DNA of 28,863 nt from DATCIH01 sp036507955 (GCA_036507955.1 DATCIH010000037.1:1-28863), one strand, 5' to 3'. Shown: positions 1 through 8,022, counted from the stretch's first letter. Translations and numbers: made by a program. The notes: generated by a model not told the origin, from the sequence alone.

Positions 1-35
1 AATATTATTACGTAGTATAACAGTAACACAAATAG

Positions 36-58
36 AAGGATATAAGTCCTTTTTAATT
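36..58 (+). terminator. Weak hairpin with T-rich tail
   Basis: A 5-bp stem (AAGGA at 36-40, TCCTT at 47-51) is followed by a T-rich stretch. It could end a plus-strand gene lying before the window, but the stem is short. Nothing else is recognisable in positions 1-127. Confidence 0.25.
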
Positions 59-127
59 TTAATATACTTCACGTTTTATCTAATAAATCATCCTTTGTAC
101 CCTATTTGAAAGAACAAAATATTTAAC

Positions 128-556
128 TTATTTAGTGGGAACTATATCTTTGAAGGGAGCTTTTATCCAACCATGATTATTTAAGTTATAGGAGGAAGGT
201 ATCACGACTTCATACCAAATTTCCTCTTCGATATTGTTAAAGCTTACTCTAGCAGTAGTCAGAAGTTTTACAGTGCTACCTTTATAAACCTTAGATAATT
301 TTATTGAATTAGAAATTGGTGACATATATAGCTCTGCGGTTTCTGCCATTTGTAAAGAGGTGTTAAACTCTTCCTTGAAGATTATGTTGATATTCCCTGA
401 TAACCTGTCATTTTCAACTAAGTTCTTTTTTAAAAGGGCATTATTTTTATTTAGTCTTAATATTTGTTTTCTCATGTCATATATCTTATTTTGGTCATAA
501 TAGTATATTAAAAAAGAAAAAATTAAAATTAAAATAAATAATATTATATATATCAA
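128..556 (-). CDS. Membrane-anchored SH3-like domain protein
   Basis: This 142-aa protein has one N-terminal hydrophobic segment (about residues 2-19), then a charged, coiled-coil-like stretch (about 25-50), then a C-terminal beta-rich region (about 70-140). The C-terminal pattern, with a VYKGSTVKLL-like strand, an EEIWYEV strand and a final HGWIKAPF strand, resembles bacterial SH3 domains that bind cell-wall peptides. The single anchor and Lys-poor exit suggest the SH3-like part faces outside. The start is TTG at 556, supported by AAGAGG seven bases upstream; no in-frame ATG lies nearby. It sits 37 bases downstream of the HAD gene on the same strand, so the two may be cotranscribed. The function is unknown and the SH3 call rests on pattern only. 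Confidence 0.6.
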   Translation of the reverse strand: MIYIILFILILIFSFLIYYYDQNKIYDMRKQILRLNKNNALLKKNLVENDRLSGNINIIFKEEFNTSLQMAETAELYMSPISNSIKLSKVYKGSTVKLLTTARVSFNNIEEEIWYEVVIPSSYNLNNHGWIKAPFKDIVPTK

Positions 557-593
557 TTTATAACCTCTTAAATAGATGTTCCAATATAGTATA

Positions 594-1274
594 TTAATCT
601 TTAGTTAAAAGGTTACCATTTTCTAATAATAATTTTATTTCTTCATATTTATAAAAGTAATAATCAGCATTGTCCTTTATTTTATCTATAACATTTTCTG
701 AAAATAGGTCATGCATCCCCACTACCTTCATTCCTGCTTTTTTTGCTGCTATGACTGCTGGAAGTATATCCTCGAAAACTATACATTCAGAGGGGTTTAG
801 CTTGAGTATATTAGAAACATAAAGAAACATCTCAGGGGAGGATTTACTATTTCCTGCTTCATCTGTTGTTATTATATAATCAAAATAATCCAGTATACCG
901 TTGTTTTTAAGCACTGCCTCTAACAGTATTTTAGAGTTACTAGTTGCAAGGGCTAATTTTATATTTAAAGTTTTTAGATATTCTAAAAAAATCTTAGCTC
1001 CATCTTTAAGATTAACATTATGGGTATATTCATATATAGCCATTTGATTCCATTCGTTAAATATTTCTTCTATGGAGTCTTCTATTTCAAATCTGACTTT
1101 AAAGTAATTAGCGCACTCTAGCATGCCAAGATGCTCAATATTCACCCTAAGATCCTCTGGCACCATATGCCCCTTACCCTTTAAGTAGTCCTCATCTATC
1201 TTTGTCCATACCCACATAGAATCGATGAGAGTGCCATCCATATCGAAAATTGCCCCTTTTACGTTTGTTAGCAT
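594..1274 (-). CDS. HAD-superfamily hydrolase, beta-phosphoglucomutase-like
   Basis: This 226-aa cytoplasmic enzyme has the HAD motif I FDMDGTLIDS at residues 10-19 (nucleophile Asp11, acid/base Asp13), motif II in LALATSNS (about 108-115), the motif III Lys in NSKSSPEMF (about 142-150), and motif IV in CIVFEDILPAV (about 164-174). The helical cap between motifs I and II fits subfamily I (PGMB, phosphatase or phosphonatase type). These enzymes act on small phosphorylated metabolites such as sugar phosphates; the substrate cannot be read from the sequence. Initiation at ATG 1274 is supported by an AGGAGAGG ribosome site. It is transcribed divergently from the Crp/Fnr gene, and a TATACT -10-like box for it lies at 1305-1310. 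Confidence 0.8.
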   Translation of the reverse strand: MLTNVKGAIFDMDGTLIDSMWVWTKIDEDYLKGKGHMVPEDLRVNIEHLGMLECANYFKVRFEIEDSIEEIFNEWNQMAIYEYTHNVNLKDGAKIFLEYLKTLNIKLALATSNSKILLEAVLKNNGILDYFDYIITTDEAGNSKSSPEMFLYVSNILKLNPSECIVFEDILPAVIAAKKAGMKVVGMHDLFSENVIDKIKDNADYYFYKYEEIKLLLENGNLLTKD

Positions 1275-1299
1275 TTCATCCTCTCCTTTACTACCACTC

Positions 1300-1328
1300 T
1301 TTAAAGTATAACATGTTAATTGTATAAT
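1300..1328 (+). promoter_or_regulatory. Promoter of Crp/Fnr gene with internal palindrome
   Basis: TATAAT at 1323-1328 is a perfect -10 box, with a weak TTTAAA -35 at 1300-1305 (17-base spacer). Between them lies the 10-bp perfect palindrome TAACATGTTA (1309-1318), well placed for autoregulation or control of the divergent HAD gene. Confidence 0.5.
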
Positions 1329-1358
1329 AGGTATGTACTAATTTTACAGGAGGTATTT

Positions 1359-1985
1359 ATGAAAATAGATTTCTTTAAGTCTTTGAATATTTCAGAGGAA
1401 GACTTTTTAAATAAAAATATGAATATTAAAAGCTTTGATAAGGGTGAAATAATCTTCAATACAGAGGATATATGCAGTAGCTTAGCGGTGGTTATTAATG
1501 GGGAATTAAGACTTATGAAATATCCTACAGAAAACCAAGAGTATATATTAGAGATATTAAAAGAAGGAGATGTTTTTGGAGAAGCTATTTTATTTGACAA
1601 TACTAATTACCCAGTTTTCGTTATAGCCAGCAAAAAAACACAAATAGGGTTTATAGCCAAAGAATCAATAATACATCTTATGGAGGTAAATGCTGACTTT
1701 ATGGAAGCGTATTTAAATGTACTCTGTAGTAAAATAAAGAATTTGAATTTTAAAATTGATATGCTCACTCAAACTAATATTAAAGGTAGGATATTAAAAT
1801 ACCTATCCACCCTTAAGAAGGAACAAGGTATTGATAGGGTAGAGCTAAACATGACCAAACAAACTATGGCACTCCTTCTTGGTACTTCTCGCGAGGTGCT
1901 TTCAAGGAATTTTTCAGAGCTTGAAAGGGAAGGCTATATAAAGCAAACAAAAGATTTTATAGAAATTTATACAGATGAGATATAA
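1359..1985 (+). CDS. Crp/Fnr-family transcriptional regulator
   Basis: This 208-aa regulator has an N-terminal cyclic-nucleotide-like beta-roll (about residues 10-115, with the GEIIF, INGELRL and EGDVFGEA turns), a long dimerisation helix (about 115-150), and a C-terminal winged helix with TKQTMALLLGTSREVLSRNF (about 165-185), typical of the family. No N-terminal Cys cluster like that of Fnr is present, so it is not an Fnr-type iron-sulfur sensor; the effector is unknown. ATG 1359 is chosen because AGGAGG ends six bases upstream; an upstream in-frame ATG at 1320 lies inside the promoter. The next gene encodes a ferredoxin-like protein, and a dyad between them may be this regulator's target. 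Clostridial HcpR-type regulators are one comparison, but identity is not proven. Confidence 0.88.
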   Translation: MKIDFFKSLNISEEDFLNKNMNIKSFDKGEIIFNTEDICSSLAVVINGELRLMKYPTENQEYILEILKEGDVFGEAILFDNTNYPVFVIASKKTQIGFIAKESIIHLMEVNADFMEAYLNVLCSKIKNLNFKIDMLTQTNIKGRILKYLSTLKKEQGIDRVELNMTKQTMALLLGTSREVLSRNFSELEREGYIKQTKDFIEIYTDEI

Positions 1986-1986
1986 G

Positions 1987-2028
1987 GTGACTTAAGTTAC
2001 GGATATATAAAAGTAAATAAGTTAATAT
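1987..2028 (+). promoter_or_regulatory. Putative Crp/Fnr operator and class II promoter
   Basis: The near-palindrome GTGACTTAAGTTAC (1987-2000) has GT(g/a)AC arms around TTAA. A TAATAT -10-like box lies at 2023-2028 with no good -35. With a start point near 2035 the dyad centre is at about -41.5, the classical position for a Crp/Fnr class II activator. The site lies directly after a Crp/Fnr gene and before the ferredoxin gene. Confidence 0.5.
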
Positions 2029-2059
2029 AAGGGTATAAACTTTAAGGAGGAACAATATT

Positions 2060-2779
2060 ATGGGAGAAAGAAGTATCGTTAAAATAGATGAAACCAAATG
2101 TAACGGGTGTGGCTTATGTATACCTAATTGTCACGAGGGAGCTATACAAATAATTGATGGAAAGGCTAGAATTATTGATGATAAATATTGTGATGGTATG
2201 GGTAATTGTTTAGGTCATTGCCCAGAGGAGGCAATAACAATAATTAATCGAGATGCAGTTGAATTTGATGAAGGAGCAGTTAAGGAGAGGCTGGAAGGAG
2301 AAAGGAAGGATATTATTAGGACAAAGGGAGTAACTCTCAGTGGTTGTCCCGGAACCCTGGCAAAAAACTTAAAAAAGGTTATTAAGCCTTTCGAGGATAT
2401 TCAAAAGCTAAAGTCAGTGTCTTACTTAAATCAGTGGCCTGTACAGCTTAAGCTTGTTAACCCTGAAGCAGAATATTTTGAAAATGCTGATATACTTATT
2501 GCTGCAGATTGTACAGCTTATGCATACGGTGCATTTCATAAGGATTTTATTGAAGGACGAGTAACACTTATAGGTTGTCCTAAGCTAGATGATATAGATT
2601 ACTATACAGAAAAGCTAACGAAGATATTCAATAATGATATAAAATCTATAACTGTGGTAAGAATGTCAGTTCCTTGTTGTGCTGGAATTGTAGCTGCGAC
2701 CCAAAAGGCTATTTTCTCCTCAGGAAAGATAGTTAATTATAAAGAAGTAATTATAGGTTTGGACGGCGAAATAATTTAA
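2060..2779 (+). CDS. Ferredoxin-like 4Fe-4S protein with Cys-rich C-terminal domain
   Basis: This 239-aa protein begins with a two-cluster ferredoxin module. Cluster 1 is CNGCGLCIPNC (Cys14, 17, 20, 24). Cluster 2 is CDGMGNCLGHCP (Cys44, 50, 54), which lacks one canonical Cys and may hold a 3Fe cluster or borrow a ligand. A further ~150 residues carry Cys96 (GCPGT), Cys151 (DCTAYA), Cys173 (GCPKLD) and Cys206-207 (PCCAG), suggesting another metal or redox site. It is probably a soluble electron carrier or redox protein; partner and reaction are unknown. An AAGGAGG site precedes the ATG. Its TAA overlaps the stop codon of the convergent PAP2 gene. Pairing with a Crp/Fnr gene suggests redox- or nitrosative-stress control. 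Confidence 0.85.
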   Translation: MGERSIVKIDETKCNGCGLCIPNCHEGAIQIIDGKARIIDDKYCDGMGNCLGHCPEEAITIINRDAVEFDEGAVKERLEGERKDIIRTKGVTLSGCPGTLAKNLKKVIKPFEDIQKLKSVSYLNQWPVQLKLVNPEAEYFENADILIAADCTAYAYGAFHKDFIEGRVTLIGCPKLDDIDYYTEKLTKIFNNDIKSITVVRMSVPCCAGIVAATQKAIFSSGKIVNYKEVIIGLDGEII

Positions 2780-3300
2780 AAAATAATATAAACTATAAAG
2801 GAAGTAATTGTTCCAATGCACATACCTATTATTATATCTGTGGGATAGTGAACTCCAAAATACATTCTAGATAGACCAACCAAAAAAGCTAATAAAATAG
2901 TTAGTAGTGTTAATTGTGGAAAGCATAAAGAAACAATAACAGCTATGGAAAACGCGCCTGTGGTATGGCCGGACGGAAAAGAATATTCGTCTATTCCAAT
3001 TAGCTTTATATTGAGATTTTCAACTTTTAGAAAGGGTCTAATCCTGCTTACGGTTACTTTTATAATTCTAACAAATAATGTGCTAATTATTAACGCTATA
3101 GAGGTCATAATCCCCATTTCCCGAATAGAAGAATTGGGGATGGCTACAGTAATTATGCAGAAAAGAAAAGCGAAAGGAACTGATCCTAAAAATGTTAAAG
3201 CAGGCATTAAAATATCTAACACTCTACAATTTAGAGAGTTATTAAAAAGGCTTAATAGGGTTGCATCTCCATGTTGAATTCGTCTTAACATCCCACTCAT
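2776..3300 (-). CDS. PAP2-family membrane phosphatase
   Basis: This 174-aa integral membrane protein has the three PAP2 signature motifs: K-V-T-V-S-R-I-R-P (motif 1), PSGHTTG (motif 2, catalytic His), and SRMYFGVHYPTD (motif 3, nucleophilic His and Asp). About five or six hydrophobic segments surround them. The family removes phosphate from lipid substrates such as undecaprenyl diphosphate or phosphatidic acid, so a role in lipid-carrier recycling or lipid metabolism is likely; the exact substrate cannot be told. Start: ATG at 3300 has GGAGG seven bases upstream, whereas the ATG at 3318 precedes that site, which would then lie inside the gene. The stop codon overlaps that of the ferredoxin gene on the other strand. 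Confidence 0.88.
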   Translation of the reverse strand: MSGMLRRIQHGDATLLSLFNNSLNCRVLDILMPALTFLGSVPFAFLFCIITVAIPNSSIREMGIMTSIALIISTLFVRIIKVTVSRIRPFLKVENLNIKLIGIDEYSFPSGHTTGAFSIAVIVSLCFPQLTLLTILLAFLVGLSRMYFGVHYPTDIIIGMCIGTITSFIVYIIF

Positions 3301-3448
3301 ATGGATACCTCCAAACATAATTAGTGATGAAAATAATACTATTATAGCAGTTATATAATTAAAAGTAAATTTAAAGATAATATAAATGATAGAGGTTATT
3401 TATTAAATTTGGATTATGAAATTGTTAAATTATTATTAAAAGTGTTTA

Positions 3449-3940
3449 TCATAAGTATATTCGTACAAAATGACTTTTAAGTGCATTTGGTTTAAAATAT
3501 ATTACATTTGCTTGATCATAGGTATGCTGAGATATTAAAGGTATACTGCTATTATTTGACTCATCAAAATCTGTCACTATGGCAGAATGGTAAATTCTAT
3601 TTTCATTGTTTTCATAGAATATTGCATCTCCAAGTTTAAGCTCAAAAGGGGAATCTAATTCTTCACCCTTAATTCCAGGGGAGGTTTTTTTACCCTTAGA
3701 AATCAACATATGATATAAGATATCCGCTATAATCCAGCTATTGGAGTGTGCATGGGTTTTCTGATTGTAGTACCAGGGGGATGTATTCGTAGCTTGGGGA
3801 CATCCTCCATAGCTAAAGCACTGAGAGACAAAATTAGTGCAATCTCCACCAGCTTCCGAGGCATAATAGGGAAAAGTAGGACTTGGGTTCATGGCATATT
3901 TGATTGCATACTTAGCTGCTAGCTCACCATTATAAGACAT
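3449..3940 (-). CDS. Amidase_6-type (putative amidase) domain protein
   Basis: This 163-aa protein is almost entirely one putative amidase domain: Y-A-x-x-x-GGDCTNFVSQC (Cys34 probable nucleophile, Cys41), a Trp/Tyr-rich PWYYNQ segment, KLGDAIFYE (about 102-110), then YHSAIVTDF with His118 and a SQHTYDQ motif (His139). It is related in fold to NlpC/P60-type Cys peptidases. Homologues act on the cell wall or spore coat, but this copy has no signal peptide or anchor, so it may act inside the cell or in the forespore. An AGGAG site precedes the ATG. It lies 64 bases downstream of potCD with no clear terminator between, so readthrough from the pot operon is possible. The true substrate is unknown. 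Confidence 0.75.
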   Translation of the reverse strand: MSYNGELAAKYAIKYAMNPSPTFPYYASEAGGDCTNFVSQCFSYGGCPQATNTSPWYYNQKTHAHSNSWIIADILYHMLISKGKKTSPGIKGEELDSPFELKLGDAIFYENNENRIYHSAIVTDFDESNNSSIPLISQHTYDQANVIYFKPNALKSHFVRIYL

Positions 3941-4004
3941 TTTATTTTACTCCTAATAGCATTTTCCCTATAAGATATGTTCAGCTTTAAATTTTGTTAC
4001 AGGT

Positions 4005-5843
4005 CTACTTTATACCAGACCATACTTTATCAAAACTTTCGATTCCTTTTCCGATATCCTTAAGATGCTCTCCATTTTTTACAGCCTCATCTGGAGGATA
4101 TATGGAAATATCATCTAACATGCTTTTATCCATAAGTTTCCAAGCCTCAGTATTAGGATTAGCATAAGGGAATGCTTTTGAGATTTCAAGACTTATTTCA
4201 GGCTCCATTATAAAGTTCATGAATAGCTCCGCGGCAGCTTTATTTCTAGAGACTTTTGGAATAGTGAAATTGTCCTGCTGAATAAATAAACCTTCCTCTG
4301 GAATTATACATTTTATATTCGGATTCTCTCTTTTAGCTAGAGATATTTCTGCTCCCCAGACATAACCTACTGTGGCTTCACCATTTATTAATAATGTCTT
4401 TGGACTATCACTGTCATAGGATTTTATATTAGGCTGCAAAGCAATCAAGTCCTTTTTTGCCTGGGCTAAATCTGCTGCATTAGTATCGTTTATGGAATGA
4501 CCATTTTTCTTTAGGGCCATACCAATAATTGCTCTCATATCATCTAAAACAACTATTTTACCCTTTAATTTGGGGTTCCATAAATCGCTAAAGCCCTTTA
4601 TTTCAAAGTCAACTTTAGAGGTATCTACAGCTATAGCAGCGTCCCCCCACATATAGGGTAAACTGTATTTATTTAAAGGATCGAAGGTTTGCTTCATAAC
4701 TCTTTCATCCATATATTTAACATTGGGCATTTTATTTAAATCTATAGTTTGAAGTAAATCCATTTTTGTTAGAGTCTCCACCATATAATCACTAGCCACA
4801 ACAAGATCGAAATCTGTGCCTCCTGCAGTTAATTTTGCCAGCATCTCTTCATTTGATGAGAAGGTAGAGTAATTAATTTTTATATTATATTTTTTCTCGA
4901 ATTTATCAATAACTGATTGGGGGAGGTACTCAGACCAGTTAAATACATTAAGTTCTTCTTTAGGAGCATTAATTTTACTTGCTACAGTAAAGATCCCTAT
5001 TGAAAAAACTATTAAGAATACTAATAAAGCTGAGGTCATTTTCATAAGTCTTTTCTTGTTACCCGTATTTTTGTTTAACAGTTCCATTGAGACAACAATA
5101 ACAACAGTGAAAAAAAGCATTATAGTAGAAAGAGCATTTATCTCAGGGGTAACGCCAAATTTAACCATTGAAAATATTTTAAGAGGAAGGGTAGTGCTCC
5201 TAGGTCCTGCCACAAAAAAACTTATTATAACATCATCTAAGGATAAGGTAAAAGCAAGAAGGCCTCCAGCAATTATACCAGGAGTTATGATTGGAAGTGT
5301 AACCCTTAAAAATGTTTTAGTGGGAGTAGCGCCTAAATCCATAGCTGCCTCTTCCAGATTCTTATCAAAACCCTGAAGTCTTGATCTTACCACAACAACT
5401 ACATAGGAAACACTAAAGGTAACGTGAGCAATAATTAAAGTGGTTATCCCCAGTTCAAAATGAACTATATTTTGGGCTAAGGAAAAAAAAGATAGCATTG
5501 CTATACCCATTACTATTTCAGGAATTACAATGGGTACAAAAAGCACTCCGTCAAGAACATTTTTACCTTTAAATTTATATTTATACATCCCAACAGCTGC
5601 TAAAGTTCCAATCATAACTGATAAAATTGTACTTACAAGAGCAATAAATAAAGTGTTTCTAGTTGCTGCTAATATTGTATAATCTGTAAACAAGCTTTTA
5701 TACCATTTCAAGCTAAAACCTGTCCAAACTGCATTAAGTTTTGAACTATTAAAGGAAAATAAAATTAATATCAATATAGGCAGATATAAGAATAAATAAA
5801 TAAAGAAGCTATATATTGTACTAAGTTTAGAATTTTTCTTCAT
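4005..5843 (-). CDS. potCD: Polyamine-type ABC transporter permease / substrate-binding fusion (PotC-PotD)
   Basis: This 612-aa polypeptide joins two proteins that are usually separate. Residues 1-262 are a PotC-like permease with about six membrane segments and the EAA loop EEAAMDLGATPTKTF (164-178) that contacts the ATPase. Residues 270-288 form a further membrane segment, and 297-612 are a PotD-like periplasmic-type binding protein (starting LNVFNWSEYLP, with later GTDFDLVVASDYMV and TLLINGEATVGYVWGAE). The seventh segment would carry the binding domain to the outside, replacing the usual lipoprotein anchor. A strong GGAGGTGA site lies in the end of potB, two bases away, so translation is coupled. 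The fusion is known in clostridia. Spermidine or putrescine is the likely substrate but is not proven. Confidence 0.9.
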   Translation of the reverse strand: MKKNSKLSTIYSFFIYLFLYLPILILILFSFNSSKLNAVWTGFSLKWYKSLFTDYTILAATRNTLFIALVSTILSVMIGTLAAVGMYKYKFKGKNVLDGVLFVPIVIPEIVMGIAMLSFFSLAQNIVHFELGITTLIIAHVTFSVSYVVVVVRSRLQGFDKNLEEAAMDLGATPTKTFLRVTLPIITPGIIAGGLLAFTLSLDDVIISFFVAGPRSTTLPLKIFSMVKFGVTPEINALSTIMLFFTVVIVVSMELLNKNTGNKKRLMKMTSALLVFLIVFSIGIFTVASKINAPKEELNVFNWSEYLPQSVIDKFEKKYNIKINYSTFSSNEEMLAKLTAGGTDFDLVVASDYMVETLTKMDLLQTIDLNKMPNVKYMDERVMKQTFDPLNKYSLPYMWGDAAIAVDTSKVDFEIKGFSDLWNPKLKGKIVVLDDMRAIIGMALKKNGHSINDTNAADLAQAKKDLIALQPNIKSYDSDSPKTLLINGEATVGYVWGAEISLAKRENPNIKCIIPEEGLFIQQDNFTIPKVSRNKAAAELFMNFIMEPEISLEISKAFPYANPNTEAWKLMDKSMLDDISIYPPDEAVKNGEHLKDIGKGIESFDKVWSGIK

Positions 5844-5845
5844 CC

Positions 5846-6748
5846 CTACATCACCTCCATTTTGTCCTTAGAACCGCCAAGTCTTGTAAATAAATTCATA
5901 AAACCAAACATAAGAAGAATTATAATTATTGATATAGCTGAGCCAAAGGGCCAATTTCTGGAAGATAGAAACTGGTTTTTAATAAGATTGCTAATAAGTG
6001 TTATTTTACTTCCCCCCATGAGATCTGGTATAAAAAACAAGCCAAGGGTGGGCACAAATACTAACAAACTTCCAGATAATATACCTGATTTTGTAAGGGG
6101 AAGTGTAACTCTCATAAAGGCGTCAAAAGGCTTTGCACCTAAATCCTGAGCTGCCTCCAGAAGTGAAAAATCCAGCTTTTCAAGGGTAGAATAAAGAGGT
6201 AGCACCATAAAAGGGAACATGGTATACACCATTCCCAGTAGCACAGAACCTTGATTATATAACAAAGAAAGTGGTACCTTAATTATATGAAGATTCATTA
6301 AATAGGTATTAATTATCCCTTCAGTTCTAAGGAGTATAATCCAAGCGTAGGTTCTAATTAAGGAATTTGTCCAAAAGGGTAATATTATCATCATTAAAAA
6401 TAGAGCTCTATATTTTTTCGGAGTTTTTGCTACAAAATAAGCAAAGGGGTAACCAAGGAATAAACATATTAATGTAGTTATCAAAGAGATAGCTAAAGAA
6501 TCAAAAAGTATCTTAAGATATCTCTCATCTAAGAAGCTAATATAATTATTAAAGGTTGGTGAGGAATAATTAATTCCTGCTAAATCCCCCTTATTAAAGA
6601 AGCTGGCAATTATAATAAGAATTATAGGAACGACAAAGAAAATAAGCATCCAAACTATAACAGGAGATAGAACCGCAAAGGGACCTTTAAACTCCCGCTT
6701 ATGTACTTTTCTAGTTGTAAAGGGTGGTTTGCCTATCTTTAAATCCAT
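5846..6748 (-). CDS. potB: Spermidine/putrescine-type ABC transporter permease PotB
   Basis: This 300-aa inner-membrane permease has about six hydrophobic segments. Its EAA loop LLEAAQDLGAKPFDAFMRV (about 196-214) is the coupling site for the ATPase PotA. The N terminus is cytoplasmic and charged, with the first segment at about residues 28-50. It would form the translocation pore with the PotC half of the downstream fusion protein. Its ATG overlaps the potA stop codon (TAATG), so the genes are translationally coupled. The gene lies in the order potA-potB-potCD, all minus strand. Confidence 0.92.
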   Translation of the reverse strand: MDLKIGKPPFTTRKVHKREFKGPFAVLSPVIVWMLIFFVVPIILIIIASFFNKGDLAGINYSSPTFNNYISFLDERYLKILFDSLAISLITTLICLFLGYPFAYFVAKTPKKYRALFLMMIILPFWTNSLIRTYAWIILLRTEGIINTYLMNLHIIKVPLSLLYNQGSVLLGMVYTMFPFMVLPLYSTLEKLDFSLLEAAQDLGAKPFDAFMRVTLPLTKSGILSGSLLVFVPTLGLFFIPDLMGGSKITLISNLIKNQFLSSRNWPFGSAISIIIILLMFGFMNLFTRLGGSKDKMEVM

Positions 6749-7833
6749 TAGTTAATCACCACCCCCTGGGAAGATTTCCAGGTAACAAATATATCCTTTG
6801 ATGCATTTATATCAAATATATCTCCAGAAGCCTCGCTTATAGTTATTTGTTTCCCATTATTTAAGGTTAAAACAGTTTTTATAACTGAACCAACATAAAT
6901 TCTTTCTTTATAAAAAGCCTTAATATAGCAGTCATCAGATGTTGGTGAGGCCTTTAATTTCAATCTTTCTGGTCTTATAGCAAAGCAAAGGGTTGTCCCT
7001 TCACTGTAAACTACCCCATTTAAGGTAGCTACATCCAGGCTACCCATTTGCATAATAGAATAATTTTCTTTTCTTTCCTTTATAATACCTTCGAAGAAGT
7101 TAGTTTCTCCTATAAAATCAGCAACAAATCTAGTTTTAGGTCGCTCATATATTTCATCAGGAGTACCGAACTGCTCTATACTCCCATTATTCATAACGCA
7201 TATTCTATCAGACATAATAAGTGCTTCTTCTTGATCATGGGTTACAAATACAAAGGTTATTCCAAGCTTTTGCTGAAGATGCTTAAGCTCAACCTGCATT
7301 TGTTTTCTTAGTTTTTGATCTAGTGCACCTAAGGGTTCATCTAGGAGCAAAACTTTAGGATTATTAATTACAGCTCTAGCAATGGCAACACGTTGTTTTT
7401 GACCACCGCTTAGCTGATCAGGCATTCTATTTTCCATTCCTTCAAGCTGAACTGTTTTAAGTAATTTACTTACCTTTTCTTCTATTTCACGTTTGGGAGC
7501 TTTCTTTATTGATAAGGCAAAAGCAATATTGTCATAAACGTTCATATGTGGGAAAAGAGCATAGTTTTGGAAAACTGTATTTACCTGCCTTTCATAGGGG
7601 GCCTTGTCTGATACATTTTCATTATCTATAAAGATATCTCCATTTGTGCATTTCTCAAAACCTGCAATCATCCTAAGAGTAGTAGTTTTGCCACATCCGC
7701 TAGGACCTAAAATTGTTAAAAATTCTCCTTCCCTTATTTCAAGAGAAATATCATTTACTGCAGCTGCTTCTAAGTTATCTTGGTCATCAAAAATCTTTAC
7801 AACATGATTAAGTCTTACCATTGAGAGTGTCAA
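6748..7833 (-). CDS. potA: Spermidine/putrescine-type ABC transporter ATPase PotA
   Basis: This 361-aa cytoplasmic ATPase powers the importer. It has Walker A GPSGCGKTT (43-51), a Q-loop in TVFQNYALFPHM, the signature LSGGQKQRVA (about 141-150), Walker B VLLLDEPLGALD and the switch His in FVFVTHDQEE. A C-terminal TOBE-like regulatory domain runs from about residue 270 to 361. The start is uncertain: TTG at 7833 is spaced about nine bases from an AGGGGA site, while the ATG at 7821 is further from it but gives the more usual N terminus. It is the first gene of the pot operon, behind a leader with a nested hairpin. Confidence 0.93.
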   Translation of the reverse strand: MTLSMVRLNHVVKIFDDQDNLEAAAVNDISLEIREGEFLTILGPSGCGKTTTLRMIAGFEKCTNGDIFIDNENVSDKAPYERQVNTVFQNYALFPHMNVYDNIAFALSIKKAPKREIEEKVSKLLKTVQLEGMENRMPDQLSGGQKQRVAIARAVINNPKVLLLDEPLGALDQKLRKQMQVELKHLQQKLGITFVFVTHDQEEALIMSDRICVMNNGSIEQFGTPDEIYERPKTRFVADFIGETNFFEGIIKERKENYSIMQMGSLDVATLNGVVYSEGTTLCFAIRPERLKLKASPTSDDCYIKAFYKERIYVGSVIKTVLTLNNGKQITISEASGDIFDINASKDIFVTWKSSQGVVIN

Positions 7834-7883
7834 AGAGTACCATCCCCTTTTTATAGTTAATTACTATTTTATTACAGTAGAAA

Positions 7884-7919
7884 AACTCTTTCAAATGCGT
7901 ACAACGCCAAGAAAGAGTT
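7884..7919 (-). promoter_or_regulatory. Nested hairpin / dyad in the potA leader
   Basis: Perfect 9-bp arms (AACTCTTTC at 7884-7892, GAAAGAGTT at 7911-7919) enclose a second 4-bp stem (GCGT 7897-7900, ACGC 7904-7907) around a 3-base loop. A TATAAT box for the minus strand lies at 7928-7933, placing the dyad at the start of the transcript. Read toward potA the stem is followed by TTTTTC, so it could be an operator, an attenuator or a 5' stabilising hairpin. No known riboswitch was recognised. Confidence 0.5.
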
Positions 7920-8022
7920 AATTATAAATTATACTATAATTATGTATATTAAATCATAATTATAACTTCAATTATTTATACCATAAATAAAAATGAGATG
8001 CAATAAATTATGTAAAAATATT

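Noticed and set aside
1316..1600. 94-aa minus-strand reading frame
   Set aside because: It lies across the Crp/Fnr gene, has no ribosome site and no recognisable domain; it is a shadow frame.
2945..3277. 110-aa plus-strand reading frame
   Set aside because: It is antisense to the PAP2 gene, whose motifs are intact.
5056..5376. 106-aa plus-strand reading frame in the pot operon
   Set aside because: It is antisense to the PotC domain and has no initiation signals.
4005..5843. potC and potD as two genes joined by a sequencing error
   Set aside because: The frame is continuous, the linker contains a plausible membrane helix, and the same fusion is known in clostridia.
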